From assembly GCF_036250735.1 (NCBI RefSeq), contig NZ_CP109430.1, positions 7,936,001 to 8,000,000 on the forward strand: a stretch of 64,000 nucleotides of DNA, in the 5' to 3' direction. Made by a program: the position numbers and the translations under genes. This document shows, one piece after another, positions 8,199 to 16,090 of the stretch. This DNA comes from Streptosporangium sp. NBC_01495 (GTDB taxonomy: Bacteria > Actinomycetota > Actinomycetes > Streptosporangiales > Streptosporangiaceae). Below the pieces are notes generated by a model, which saw nothing but the letters and a program-made list of their open reading frames with translations, did not search any database and was not told the origin of the DNA. How positions within the stretch are numbered: position 1 is the stretch's first letter; each line of letters starts with the position of its first letter.

Positions 8199-8948
8199 AT
8201 GAAGTCCGTCCACACCGTGGGGCTGCGAGCCCTGTTGTGCTCACTGGTCCTGACCACCCCGGCGGCGGGCGCCCACCGCGCGACCGCCCTCGCGCACCCC
8301 ACCGGCGTAACCGGCCGCGCATCCGGCGTATACGGCGTGACGTCTCCCGTGACCACCCCCGTGACCACCCTCACGACTGCGCACGGCCCGGCGGGGACGA
8401 CGCGCTCAGCTGGGGCGCACGCCCCTTCCCGAGAACCCGCCTCCGGGAAGTCCCCTCCCTGGGAGTGGCCGCTCGCCGGGCGGCCACGGGTGCTCAGGGG
8501 CTTCGCACCACCCGCGCAGCCGTGGCTGGCCGGTCATCGGGGCACCGACCTCTCCGCGTCTCCCGGAGCCGAGGTGCGCGCCGCCGGAGCGGGAACGGTC
8601 GGCTACGCCGGACCGCTCGCGGACCGGGGCGTGGTGACCGTGCTCCACCCCGGCGGCCTGCGGACGACCTACCTGCCGGTCCAGCCCTCGGTACGGCGCG
8701 GGCAGGCGGTGGCCGTCGGCGAGGTGATCGGCACCCTCCAGGACGTCCCTGGGCACTGCCCCGCCGCCTGCCTGCACTGGGGCCTGCTCCGCGACCGCGC
8801 CTATCTCGACCCCCTGCTCCTCCTCGGCCACGGCCAGGTCCGCCTGCTCCCGCTGTGGCCTACACCCGAGAACGGGCCGAGAAAGAGCTACCCGCCGGGA
8901 GGGCGGTCAGGGCGGAGGCGCCAGCCCCGGGAGACGCGTTCGACGTAG
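8199..8948 (+). CDS. Exported M23 (LytM)-family peptidase-like protein
   Basis: 249 residues from the Met that opens a good signal peptide (MKSVHTVGLRALLCSLVL, cleavage after an AGA-like site); ATGs at 8163 and 8187 are in frame. A Pro/Thr/Gly-rich linker (about 30-90) leads to an M23 beta domain. The first zinc motif HRGTD is present, and so is LHWG near residue 202. In M23 enzymes the second motif is HxH; here the first His is a Cys (C-L-H), with another Cys upstream (GHC). A gene like this next to rpsB is common in actinobacteria. It may be a peptidoglycan-binding or regulatory paralogue rather than an active endopeptidase. The 3' end overlaps dprA tail to tail by 61 bp. Confidence 0.8.
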   Translation: MKSVHTVGLRALLCSLVLTTPAAGAHRATALAHPTGVTGRASGVYGVTSPVTTPVTTLTTAHGPAGTTRSAGAHAPSREPASGKSPPWEWPLAGRPRVLRGFAPPAQPWLAGHRGTDLSASPGAEVRAAGAGTVGYAGPLADRGVVTVLHPGGLRTTYLPVQPSVRRGQAVAVGEVIGTLQDVPGHCPAACLHWGLLRDRAYLDPLLLLGHGQVRLLPLWPTPENGPRKSYPPGGRSGRRRQPRETRST

Positions 8949-10426
8949 CCCGCGGCGGCCAGACCACCGAGGCAGGCGAGCACGGTCTCCAGATCGACGC
9001 CCGCGGCGACGGCTATCGTCGCGGGGCCCACGCCGATCCGGGTGGGCATGACCTCGACGACCTTCCGGCTCTCCGGGTCGAGCCGGTCGCGGGGAAGCAC
9101 CGGGCCGCGCGGCTCCGGGGCCAGGTCGGTGCCCATCGATCCGGCGAGCTCGATCACCTCCTCGGGGCCGGTGACGCAGATGGCCCTGCCCTGGCGGATC
9201 AGCCGATGGCACCCCGCCGAGAACTCCGAGGTCACCGGGCCCGGCATCGCGGCCAGATGACGGTTGAGCGCGATCGCGTGCCCGGCGGTGTTGAGCGCTC
9301 CGCTGCGCACGGCCGCCTCGACGACCACCGTGCCCCTGGACAGGGCCGCGATGAGGCGGTTTCTGACGAGGAACCTCGGCCGGGTCGGGTGCGCGCCCAT
9401 GGGGCACTCGCTGACCAGCACCCCCCGCGCCCGGATGGCGGCGAACAACTGCTGATGCGCGCTGGGGTAGGCGACATCGGCACCGCAGGCGAGCACGGCG
9501 ACGGTCGGCCCCTCACCGGCGAGGGCACCCCGGTGGGCGGCCCCGTCGATGCCGTAGGCGCCGCCGGAGACGACACCCCACCCTCTCTCGCTCAGCCCCG
9601 CCCCGAGCTCCGCCGCCACGTGCGCGCCATATGGCGTGGCGGCTCGGGAACCGACGATCGCGATGGATCTGAGACAGGAGAACCGCAGGTCGGCGTCACC
9701 GTGGAGCCAGAGAGCGTAGGGCCGGGAATCTCCCAGGTCATCCAGTTGGGTCGGCCATTCGGGGTCGCCGGGAACCACCAGCCTGGCCCCTATCCGCTCG
9801 CCCTCGGCCAGGTCGCGCTCGGGGTCGGCCGTCTTGAGCCGGGCCGCCCAGGAGGCGACCATCCGGTCGAGCCTGGCCCCGAGCCGCCCATCCCGCGCGG
9901 CCCCCGAGCCGTCACCCGCTCCGTCACCCGCTCCGTCATCCGCTCCGGACCGGCCGCTGCCGGACCGGCCGCCGAGCACACTTGATCTCTTGTGCCGCAC
10001 CGCCCCCGAGCCGTCACGAGGGAGGGGCCGGTCCCCGGATGAGCCGGATGCTCCGTCTCTCGGCTCCTGACCTTTCGGCTCCGGGTCTCTCGGCTCCTGG
10101 CTCCCGTCGCGCGGACCCCGGACTCCGTCACGCGGGGAGAGACGTCCGCCGGGTGAGCCGAACCCCTCGCCCAGCGGCTCCGAACCCGTCCCACCCGGAC
10201 CGGGACCCCCTGCCGGTGGGCCGAAGTCTCCGACCGGTGAGCCCGGGTTTCCCGCCAGGCGGCCCTGGGTGGCGGCGAACCATCGGGTGAGCCCCGCGTC
10301 CGCGGCGCCCTGCCGGACCAGGGCGACGGCGGCCTCGGGACCGCGCAGGGCCACGAGGGCGCCCATCACGGCGTCGCCCGGCTCGGCCAGGCGCATCAGG
10401 GTGAGCCGTGCCAGCCTGTCGCTCAT
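8888..10426 (-). CDS. dprA: DNA-processing protein DprA (Smf)
   Basis: Loads RecA onto incoming single-stranded DNA. The 512-residue protein has a helical N-domain (1-60), a Gly/Pro/Arg/Asp-rich insert of about 120 residues (60-183), the Rossmann-like core (AIVGSRAATPYG at 256-267, then SGGAYGIDGAAH at 287-298 and ACGADVAYPSAH), and a C-terminal winged-helix (about 435-505). The insert makes it far longer than the usual 370-400 residues; its DNA is a run of imperfect repeats. The start overlaps the comM stop by 4 bp (ATGA), so the two are translationally coupled. Confidence 0.95.
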   Translation of the reverse strand: MSDRLARLTLMRLAEPGDAVMGALVALRGPEAAVALVRQGAADAGLTRWFAATQGRLAGNPGSPVGDFGPPAGGPGPGGTGSEPLGEGFGSPGGRLSPRDGVRGPRDGSQEPRDPEPKGQEPRDGASGSSGDRPLPRDGSGAVRHKRSSVLGGRSGSGRSGADDGAGDGAGDGSGAARDGRLGARLDRMVASWAARLKTADPERDLAEGERIGARLVVPGDPEWPTQLDDLGDSRPYALWLHGDADLRFSCLRSIAIVGSRAATPYGAHVAAELGAGLSERGWGVVSGGAYGIDGAAHRGALAGEGPTVAVLACGADVAYPSAHQQLFAAIRARGVLVSECPMGAHPTRPRFLVRNRLIAALSRGTVVVEAAVRSGALNTAGHAIALNRHLAAMPGPVTSEFSAGCHRLIRQGRAICVTGPEEVIELAGSMGTDLAPEPRGPVLPRDRLDPESRKVVEVMPTRIGVGPATIAVAAGVDLETVLACLGGLAAAGYVERVSRGWRLRPDRPPGG

Positions 10427-12093
10427 CGTTCCTCCCCCAGCCAGAGCCCGAGTGCGGAGTTGGTCTCGTGGAGCTCCGGCCGGTCCTTGCCCGCGAGATC
10501 GGCCAGAGTCCAGGCCAGCTTGAGGATCCGGTCAAGGCCCCGGGCGCTCAGCCGACCGCTGTCGAGGTGCCCGAGCAGGGGCGACATCGCCGCGGGCGGC
10601 GGCCGGTATTCGGTGTGGAGGGCGCGGGCGGGCACCTCCGCGTTGCACCGCCACGGCCTGTTCGCGAACCGTTTGGCGGCCCGCTCACGCGCGAACAGCA
10701 CCCGCTCGGCCACCACCCCGCTCGACTCGATGAACCGGCGGTCGGCGAGGAGCTCGCGCCTCGTCGAACGGAACAGGCCGACCTTGACGTCCACCCGGTC
10801 GAGCAGCGGTCCGGAGAGCCTGGCGAGATAGCGGCGGCGGGCCGCGGGAGCGCACGCGCACGGGTCGTCCGGGGTGGAGGGCCGCGCGCACGGGCACCTG
10901 TTGGCCGCCAGCACCAGCGCGAACCTGGCGGGGAAGGTCACCGACGCCAGCGCCCTGGAGACCGTCACCCGCCCCGATTCGAGCGGCTGCCTGAGCGCGT
11001 CGAGAACGGTCGTCGAGAACTCGGGCGCCTCGTCCAGGAAGAGCACTCCCCGATGGGCCAGCGAGACGGCCCCCGGACGGATCATCCCGCTGCCTCCGCC
11101 GATGACAGAGGCGACGGTCGCGGTGTGGTGGGGCGCCACGAACGGCGGACGAACCAGCAGGGGACGGTCCCTGGGCAGCACACCGGCGACCGAGTGGATG
11201 GCGGTCACCTCCAGGGCCTGGTCCCGCTCCAGGGCGGGTAGCAGGGTCGGCAGCCGCTCGGCGAGCATGGTCTTTCCCGTGCCGGGAGGACCGAGCATCC
11301 AGAGATTGTGACCGCCGGCGGCGCAGATCTCCAGCGCGCGGCGGGCGAGGGGCTGCCCGGCGACGTCTCCCAGATCGGGAGCGTCCCCCGGGCCGTCACC
11401 TGGACCGTGGGCGTCTCCGGGGCCGGCCTCGCCGGGGAGTCCCGGCGGGAGCGGGCACGCGGCCCCCGAATCGCGATCTCCAGCCTCAGGTCCTCCGAAA
11501 CCGGGCCCTCCGGCACCGGCTCCTCCTGTCCCTCCGAAACCGGGCCCTCCGGCATCGGGCGGGAGACCCCCCAGCGGTTCGTCGCTCCGCAGCCAGCTCA
11601 CCAGCGCGCCCAGCGTGGTCGCCGGAACCACGGTCACCCCCGGCACGAGACCGGCCTCGGCGGCGTTACGGGCCGGGACGACGACGGTGCGGGCACCGGC
11701 GGCGACGGCCGCCAGCACGGCGGGGAGCACGCCCCGCACCGGCCTGACCGAGCCGTCCAGGCCCAGCTCGCCCAGGAAGAACGGCTCGGCGACCCTGGCC
11801 GCGGGCACGAACCCGGCCGCCGCGAGCAGGGCCATGGCGATCGCGACGTCGAACAGGCTCCCGCGTTTGGGCAGGCTGGCGGGAAACAGGCTGACCGTGA
11901 TCCGGGAGTCGGGCCAGGCGTAGCGGCTGTTGACCAGGGCGGAACGCACCCGGTCGCGGGCCTCGCTCAGCGCGGTGTCGAGCATGCCGATGAGGTGGAG
12001 ACCCGCCACGCCGCTGCCGACATCGGCCTCGACCTCGACGAGACGGCCGGTCACCCCGACCAGGGCGACGCACCGCGTGCGTGCGACGGCCAC
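10423..12093 (-). CDS. comM: ComM/YifB-family Mg-chelatase-like AAA+ ATPase
   Basis: A hexameric helicase that promotes branch migration during transformation in Gram-negatives; in actinobacteria it is always next to dprA. The 556 residues comprise an N-terminal Lon-protease-like ChlI domain (1-170), a Gly/Pro-rich spacer (about 176-240), Walker A GPPGTGKTM (268-276), Walker B-like FLDEAPEF, and a C-terminal domain with Cys-rich CPCARPSTPDDPCAC (a zinc-ribbon-like insert typical of YifB). The ATGA overlap with dprA supports coupled translation. The spacer is a local low-complexity expansion like that in DprA. Confidence 0.93.
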   Translation of the reverse strand: MAVARTRCVALVGVTGRLVEVEADVGSGVAGLHLIGMLDTALSEARDRVRSALVNSRYAWPDSRITVSLFPASLPKRGSLFDVAIAMALLAAAGFVPAARVAEPFFLGELGLDGSVRPVRGVLPAVLAAVAAGARTVVVPARNAAEAGLVPGVTVVPATTLGALVSWLRSDEPLGGLPPDAGGPGFGGTGGAGAGGPGFGGPEAGDRDSGAACPLPPGLPGEAGPGDAHGPGDGPGDAPDLGDVAGQPLARRALEICAAGGHNLWMLGPPGTGKTMLAERLPTLLPALERDQALEVTAIHSVAGVLPRDRPLLVRPPFVAPHHTATVASVIGGGSGMIRPGAVSLAHRGVLFLDEAPEFSTTVLDALRQPLESGRVTVSRALASVTFPARFALVLAANRCPCARPSTPDDPCACAPAARRRYLARLSGPLLDRVDVKVGLFRSTRRELLADRRFIESSGVVAERVLFARERAAKRFANRPWRCNAEVPARALHTEYRPPPAAMSPLLGHLDSGRLSARGLDRILKLAWTLADLAGKDRPELHETNSALGLWLGEER

Positions 12094-12206
12094 TCACCCC
12101 ACCCCCCACGGGGAGCGAACGATCCACGACAGGCCGGGAGACCCCGAAGATCCAAGAGACATCGGCAGGCCCGGAGACCCGGGAGATGTCGACAGGCCGG
12201 GAGACA

Positions 12207-12560
12207 TCAGCACACCCCCCGCTCGTGGCGGACGACGAAATCCCCGGCGAACCGCTCCAGGGCGACGACGTCGACGCGGATCGCGTCGAACCGGTCCTGA
12301 CTCTCAGCGAGCCAGCCGGCCGCGAGCCTGCGCAGCCGGGCGATCTTCGCGTCGGTGACCGCCTCGAAGGCGGTGCCGTGGCTGCGGCCCGAGCGGGTCT
12401 TCACCTCCACCGCGACGAGCGTGCGCCCCTCCCGGGCGACGATGTCGATCTCCCCGTCCGGGCACCGCCAGTTGCGATCCAGGATCTGCAGGTCGTGTGC
12501 GAGCAGATAGTCGACGGCGATCTGTTCGCCGTGCCTGCCGAGCTCATCCTTCGCGGCCAT
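12207..12560 (-). CDS. yraN: UPF0102 (YraN) nuclease-fold protein
   Basis: A 117-residue protein with the restriction-endonuclease-like signature: GEIDIVARE (Asp near residue 40), then VAVEVKTRSG (E-x-K near 51-53). It spans the full family length. It is predicted to act on DNA or RNA junctions; the biochemical role is not settled. It is upstream of comM by 113 bp in the conserved order yraN-comM-dprA, which ties it to DNA uptake or recombination. Confidence 0.93.
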   Translation of the reverse strand: MAAKDELGRHGEQIAVDYLLAHDLQILDRNWRCPDGEIDIVAREGRTLVAVEVKTRSGRSHGTAFEAVTDAKIARLRRLAAGWLAESQDRFDAIRVDVVALERFAGDFVVRHERGVC

Positions 12561-12763
12561 GGAACCACCTCCGGTTCCAGACCTTCGCTCAGTTCACCGC
12601 ACCGCCAAGAAACCGAACGCGGTTCTGTGGAAAACCAGCCGGGAGCGAGGCGCGCCTGTGGATAACCTCTCGCGGCGACCCAGCCGCCTCACAGCGCCTC
12701 AAACCGTTCGGCCCCACCCTCGGCCCCCCTCGGGGCCCAGGCCCCCGTGGACGATGCTCTCAA

Positions 12764-12783
12764 AGCCGCTCAGGACAGCGGCT
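12764..12783 (-). terminator. Hairpin after the DUF2469 gene
   Basis: 7-bp perfect stem with 6-nt loop, 20 bases past the DUF2469 stop, in a stretch with the word CTCAGGAC repeated. No T tract. The rest of the 12561-12802 gap shows nothing recognisable. Confidence 0.4.
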
Positions 12784-12802
12784 CAGCGCTCAGGACGGCC
12801 AC

Positions 12803-13126
12803 TCAGGAGGAGAAACCCTCCTTGGGCATCTCCAGGTCGGGTTTGGCGAGCTCCTCGACGTTCACGTCCTTGAAGGTCACCACCCGGACGTTCTTGACGA
12901 ACCTCGCCGGGCGGTACATGTCCCAGACCCAGGCGTCCTGCATCTTCACGTCGAAGAACACGTCGCCGTTCTCGGCGGTGCGCACGTCAAGATCGACGGA
13001 ATTGGTGAGATAGAAGCGCCGCTCGGTCTCCACGACATAGGTGAAAAGGCCGACAACGTCGCGGTACTCACGGTAAAGCTGCAGCTCCATCTCGGTTTCG
13101 TACTTTTCGAGATCCTCTGCGCTCAT
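12803..13126 (-). CDS. DUF2469 family protein
   Basis: A 107-residue acidic cytosolic protein, highly conserved in actinobacteria and almost always placed between rnhB and yraN. It begins MSAEDLEKYETEMELQLYRE and carries a conserved aromatic patch (DAWVWDMYRPARFV, about 68-81). No catalytic motif is visible and no function is assigned. AGGAGG about 7 bases upstream of the ATG at 13126 gives a strong ribosome site. The gene's constant neighbours suggest a link with translation or replication housekeeping. Confidence 0.93.
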   Translation of the reverse strand: MSAEDLEKYETEMELQLYREYRDVVGLFTYVVETERRFYLTNSVDLDVRTAENGDVFFDVKMQDAWVWDMYRPARFVKNVRVVTFKDVNVEELAKPDLEMPKEGFSS

Positions 13127-13165
13127 ACCGGTCCTCCTGTTAAACGCCCACCCCGGCCCGCCCGA

Positions 13166-13852
13166 TCAGACGGCACCGGCCCCCACTTCATTCTCACCCA
13201 TCACCTCGCCCGCTCCTGACCGCGCCACCGTCGAGAACGAGAAGCGGTGATCCGGACACGGACCGTAGGTTCTGAGAGCCCTGCGATGGTCGGCGGTGCC
13301 ATACCCCTTGTGCACGGCGAATCCGTACCGGGGATGGCGTTCGTGCAGCGCCACCATCATCTCGTCCCGCGTCACCTTGGCCACGATCGAGGCCGCGGCG
13401 ATGCAGGCCGCGACCTGATCTCCCTTCCACACGCCCAGTGACGGCGCGGGCAGGCCTGGAACGGGGAACCCGTCGGTCAGAACGTAGCCGGGGTGACAGG
13501 GTAGTCGTGCCACCGCCCTGCGCATTCCTCCGATGTTGGATCTGTGGAGACCTCGGGTGTCGATCTCACCCGGCGGGATCACCACCACGCTCACCGCCTC
13601 CGCGGTCGCCGTGATCCGCTCGTACAGCGACTCGCGCCGGGAGGCCGTCAGCAGCTTGGAATCGTCCAGGCCGTCGATCCGGCCGCCCAGCACCACGGCG
13701 GCGACCACCAGCGGCCCGGCGCAGGCGCCCCGACCGGCCTCGTCGACCCCCGCCACGGGACCGAGCCCGCGACGGCTGAGAGCCCGCTCGTAGCCGTACA
13801 GTCCCGAATCCCGCCGGACCACGCTGGGTCTGGGGCGAAACGCAACCGTCAT
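13166..13852 (-). CDS. rnhB: Ribonuclease HII
   Basis: Removes RNA and single ribonucleotides from RNA-DNA hybrids. The start at 13852 (MTVAFRPRPSVVRRDSGLYG) is chosen, giving 228 residues; the frame is open much further upstream, but into unrelated sequence. Catalytic motifs are clear: GVDEAGRGACAGP (the DE pair near 33-34), LDDSKLL, TDGFPVPG (third Asp) and the conserved GDQVAACIAAASIVAK block before HKGYGT. It is downstream of two signal peptidase genes, with a 64-bp gap. Confidence 0.95.
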   Translation of the reverse strand: MTVAFRPRPSVVRRDSGLYGYERALSRRGLGPVAGVDEAGRGACAGPLVVAAVVLGGRIDGLDDSKLLTASRRESLYERITATAEAVSVVVIPPGEIDTRGLHRSNIGGMRRAVARLPCHPGYVLTDGFPVPGLPAPSLGVWKGDQVAACIAAASIVAKVTRDEMMVALHERHPRYGFAVHKGYGTADHRRALRTYGPCPDHRFSFSTVARSGAGEVMGENEVGAGAV

Positions 13853-13916
13853 GGCACCACGGGTGACAGAGCGACCATGACCAGAGAGTACGCCCCCTCC
13901 GGGGCATTCGGTACCG

Positions 13917-14510
13917 CTATCCCACCTTGAGAAAGCTCTCCGGCCGCGAAAGAACGGCGGCCCTGGAGAACGGCCAGTAGATCGCGACGGCACGGCCGAT
14001 GACGTCACTCTCGGGAATCGACCCCTCCCCCAGCCTCTCCTCGTGGGCACGCGAGTCGGCGGAGGCGGTGCGGTGATCGCCCATGACCCACAGCCGCCCA
14101 TCGGGAACGACCTTCTTGAACGACTCCCCCGAGGGGAAGTCACCGGAGAAGAGGTAGGAGCTCTCTTCGAGCGGCACCCCGTTGACCGTGATCCGCTTCT
14201 TGGCGTCGCAGCACTTCACCGTGTCACCGCCGACCGCGATGACCCGCTTGATGGTGTCCTCGTTGTTCCAGCCCTTGAAAACCACGATGTCACCGCGCTC
14301 GGAGTCGCCGTGCAGCTTGTTGACGACCACCCGGTCACCCACCTGAAGGGTGTTCTGCATCGACTCCGACGGGATCCAGAACGACTGGAAGACGAAGGCC
14401 TGCAACAGCAGCGCCACCACCACCCCGCACACCAGCAGGAACAGTGACTCGCGCAGGCCACCGCCCTTGCCGCTCTTCTCTTTCTTCTCAACCTCGGGTT
14501 CAACGGTCAT
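13917..14510 (-). CDS. lepB: Signal peptidase I (second copy)
   Basis: Cleaves signal peptides at the outer face of the membrane. 197 residues: one N-terminal membrane helix (about 20-40), the catalytic Ser in IPSESM (about 48-53), box C with RGDIVVFKG, the Lys general base in DTIKRVIAVGGD (about 90), and box E GDHRTASADSR. It is 9 bp downstream of a second, larger signal peptidase gene and in the same operon. Streptomyces-type bacteria carry several adjacent type I signal peptidases with overlapping specificities; this one lacks the C-terminal membrane segment seen in its neighbour. Confidence 0.95.
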   Translation of the reverse strand: MTVEPEVEKKEKSGKGGGLRESLFLLVCGVVVALLLQAFVFQSFWIPSESMQNTLQVGDRVVVNKLHGDSERGDIVVFKGWNNEDTIKRVIAVGGDTVKCCDAKKRITVNGVPLEESSYLFSGDFPSGESFKKVVPDGRLWVMGDHRTASADSRAHEERLGEGSIPESDVIGRAVAIYWPFSRAAVLSRPESFLKVG

Positions 14511-14519
14511 CAGATTCGG

Positions 14520-15386
14520 CTACCGCCTTGAGAGTCGGCGACGACGCCACAGCACCAGCGGCACGGCTCCCGCGAAGCCCGCGAGGAGCGGAGCCGCCCC
14601 TCCCACGGCCGCGGCGGCCTTGAGGGCCGGCTGGCCGAAGATGTCGGGAATGGGAAGGGTCGTGGCCCTGGAGAACGGCCACACGATCACGAAGGCCCGG
14701 CCGATCACCTTGTCCACCGGGATCGTCCCGCCACCGGGGTCGCCGAGGTGGGAACGGGAGTCGAGGGAGACCAACCGGTGGTCGCCCATCACCCACAGGC
14801 GCCCCGGATCGACCTTGGCCTCGAAGAAGCTCTGGGACGGCACGTCGCCGGGGTAGAGGTACTTCTCGTCGAGGGAGACCCCGTTGACCGTCACCCGGCC
14901 CTGGGCGTCACAGCACTTCACGGTGTCACCGGCGACACCGATGACCCGCTTGATGTAGTCCTTCTCGCCGGGAACCACGCCGAAGGCGGTGCCGATCCAG
15001 CGGAAGAATCCCACGACAGGGTTGGACGGCTCCTCGATGGGGACCTCGGGGTCCCAGGAGTCGACCCCGGAGAAGACCACCACGTCGCCGCGCTCGATGT
15101 CGCGGACGCGGTAGACGAGCTTGTTGACCAGGACCCGGTCGTTCGTGAGAAGGGTGTTCTCCATCGACTCCGAGGGGATGTAGAACGCCTGGATCACGAA
15201 GGTCTTGATTATGAGGGCGAGCACCAATGCCACGACGACCAGGACAGGCAACTCCTTCCAGAAGGAGCCCTTCTTCTTGGCCTTGCCGTCCTCGGCGCTC
15301 TTATGAGTGTCTTCGGCGACCACGTCCACCTCGTCCTTGACAGGTCGACGCGAGACTGCGCCGTACTCCCGGTCTTCGCTAGTCAT
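14520..15386 (-). CDS. lepB: Signal peptidase I (first copy)
   Basis: 288 residues from MTSEDREYG (15386). A charged cytosolic N-terminus (about 45 residues) precedes a membrane helix, the Ser motif IPSESM (near 75), RGDVVVF, the Lys motif DYIKRVIGVAGD (near 142) and GDHRLVSLDSR. A second hydrophobic segment close to the C-terminus (AAVGGAAPLLAGFAG) ends with Arg-rich residues, so both ends are likely cytosolic. An in-frame ATG at 15461 would add 25 residues and is the only one preceded by a strong AAGGAGG, but that site is folded into a hairpin; the true start is open. Confidence 0.93.
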   Translation of the reverse strand: MTSEDREYGAVSRRPVKDEVDVVAEDTHKSAEDGKAKKKGSFWKELPVLVVVALVLALIIKTFVIQAFYIPSESMENTLLTNDRVLVNKLVYRVRDIERGDVVVFSGVDSWDPEVPIEEPSNPVVGFFRWIGTAFGVVPGEKDYIKRVIGVAGDTVKCCDAQGRVTVNGVSLDEKYLYPGDVPSQSFFEAKVDPGRLWVMGDHRLVSLDSRSHLGDPGGGTIPVDKVIGRAFVIVWPFSRATTLPIPDIFGQPALKAAAAVGGAAPLLAGFAGAVPLVLWRRRRLSRR

Positions 15387-15461
15387 CGCTGACGAGCCTA
15401 GATGATGGGCGGTACCAAGTGGTCGAGTGACGGGGTACCGCATAGCCATGCGTATTGCCAT

Positions 15462-15479
15462 AGGAGGTCAAACCTCCTT
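15462..15479 (-). promoter_or_regulatory. Ribosome site folded in a hairpin ahead of lepB
   Basis: On the minus strand AAGGAGGT (15479-15472) pairs fully with ACCTCCT (15468-15462) across a 3-nt loop, and the ATG at 15461 follows immediately. The only strong ribosome site upstream of lepB is therefore sequestered in a 7-bp stem. Confidence 0.5.
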
Positions 15480-15487
15480 ACATGCGA

Positions 15488-15522
15488 CTGGCCCGCTCCC
15501 CGGCGAAGGGGGCACGGGCCAG
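15488..15522 (-). terminator. Stem-loop after rplS
   Basis: 8-bp perfect outer stem (15488-15495 with 15515-15522) plus an inner C4/G4 stem, 20 bases past the rplS stop. No T tract, as usual for actinobacterial terminators. Confidence 0.6.
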
Positions 15523-15542
15523 GTCGGCGGACGCTGACGCGC

Positions 15543-15896
15543 CTAGCGGGCGTCGCGCTTCTCGCGGATGCGAGCGGCCTTGCCGCGCAGGTCACGCATG
15601 TAGTAGAGCTTGGCGCGGCGGACGTCGCCACGGGTCACGAGAGTGATCTTCTCGATGACCGGGCTGTGCACCGGGAAGGTCCGCTCGACGCCGACGCTGT
15701 AGCTGACCTTGCGGACGGTGAAGGTCTCACGGGAGCCACCGCCCTGGCGGCGCAGGACGAAGCCCTTGAAGACCTGGACACGGGACCGGCTGCCCTCGAT
15801 GACCCTGACGTGGACCTCAAGCGTGTCACCGGGCCGGAAGTCCGGGACGTCGGTGCGGAGCGCGGACTTCTCGAGCTCGGTGATCAGCGTGTGCAT
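15543..15896 (-). CDS. rplS: 50S ribosomal protein L19
   Basis: Large-subunit protein at the 30S-50S interface. 117 residues, full family length, with the signature FRPGDTLEVHVRVIEGSRSR (about 20-39), VQVFKGFVL, and the C-terminal basic helix YYMRDLRGKAARIREKR. It is preceded by a 190-bp gap from trmD that contains a possible promoter, so it may be transcribed apart from trmD and rimM as well as with them. Confidence 0.97.
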   Translation of the reverse strand: MHTLITELEKSALRTDVPDFRPGDTLEVHVRVIEGSRSRVQVFKGFVLRRQGGGSRETFTVRKVSYSVGVERTFPVHSPVIEKITLVTRGDVRRAKLYYMRDLRGKAARIREKRDAR

Positions 15897-16060
15897 GGCA
15901 GTGGTACCTCATTTACGAGCGCACACGGAGGTCCATCCGGCCGCGACGGAGCGGCGTCGTGACGGACACGCGTGCTGAAGTGGACTATGTCTCGGAGCCG
16001 GAACCGTCTGCCCGGCGGCGCGCACCAGCCAGTGTTCAGTCGGCGGCAACGCTTCAGTCT

Positions 16061-16090
16061 GCCATATTTTTCCGACCGACCGGAAATCAA
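16061..16090 (-). promoter_or_regulatory. Possible promoter for rplS
   Basis: On the minus strand TTGATT (16090-16085), an 18-bp spacer, and TATGGC (16066-16061), 165 bp before the rplS start and abutting the trmD stop codon. An A-rich stretch falls in the spacer. A pattern match by eye only. Confidence 0.3.

Noticed and set aside
13500..14143. N-terminal extension of RNase HII by 97 residues
   Set aside because: It overlaps lepB on the same strand in another frame and is unlike any RNase HII; the start at 13852 fits the family.
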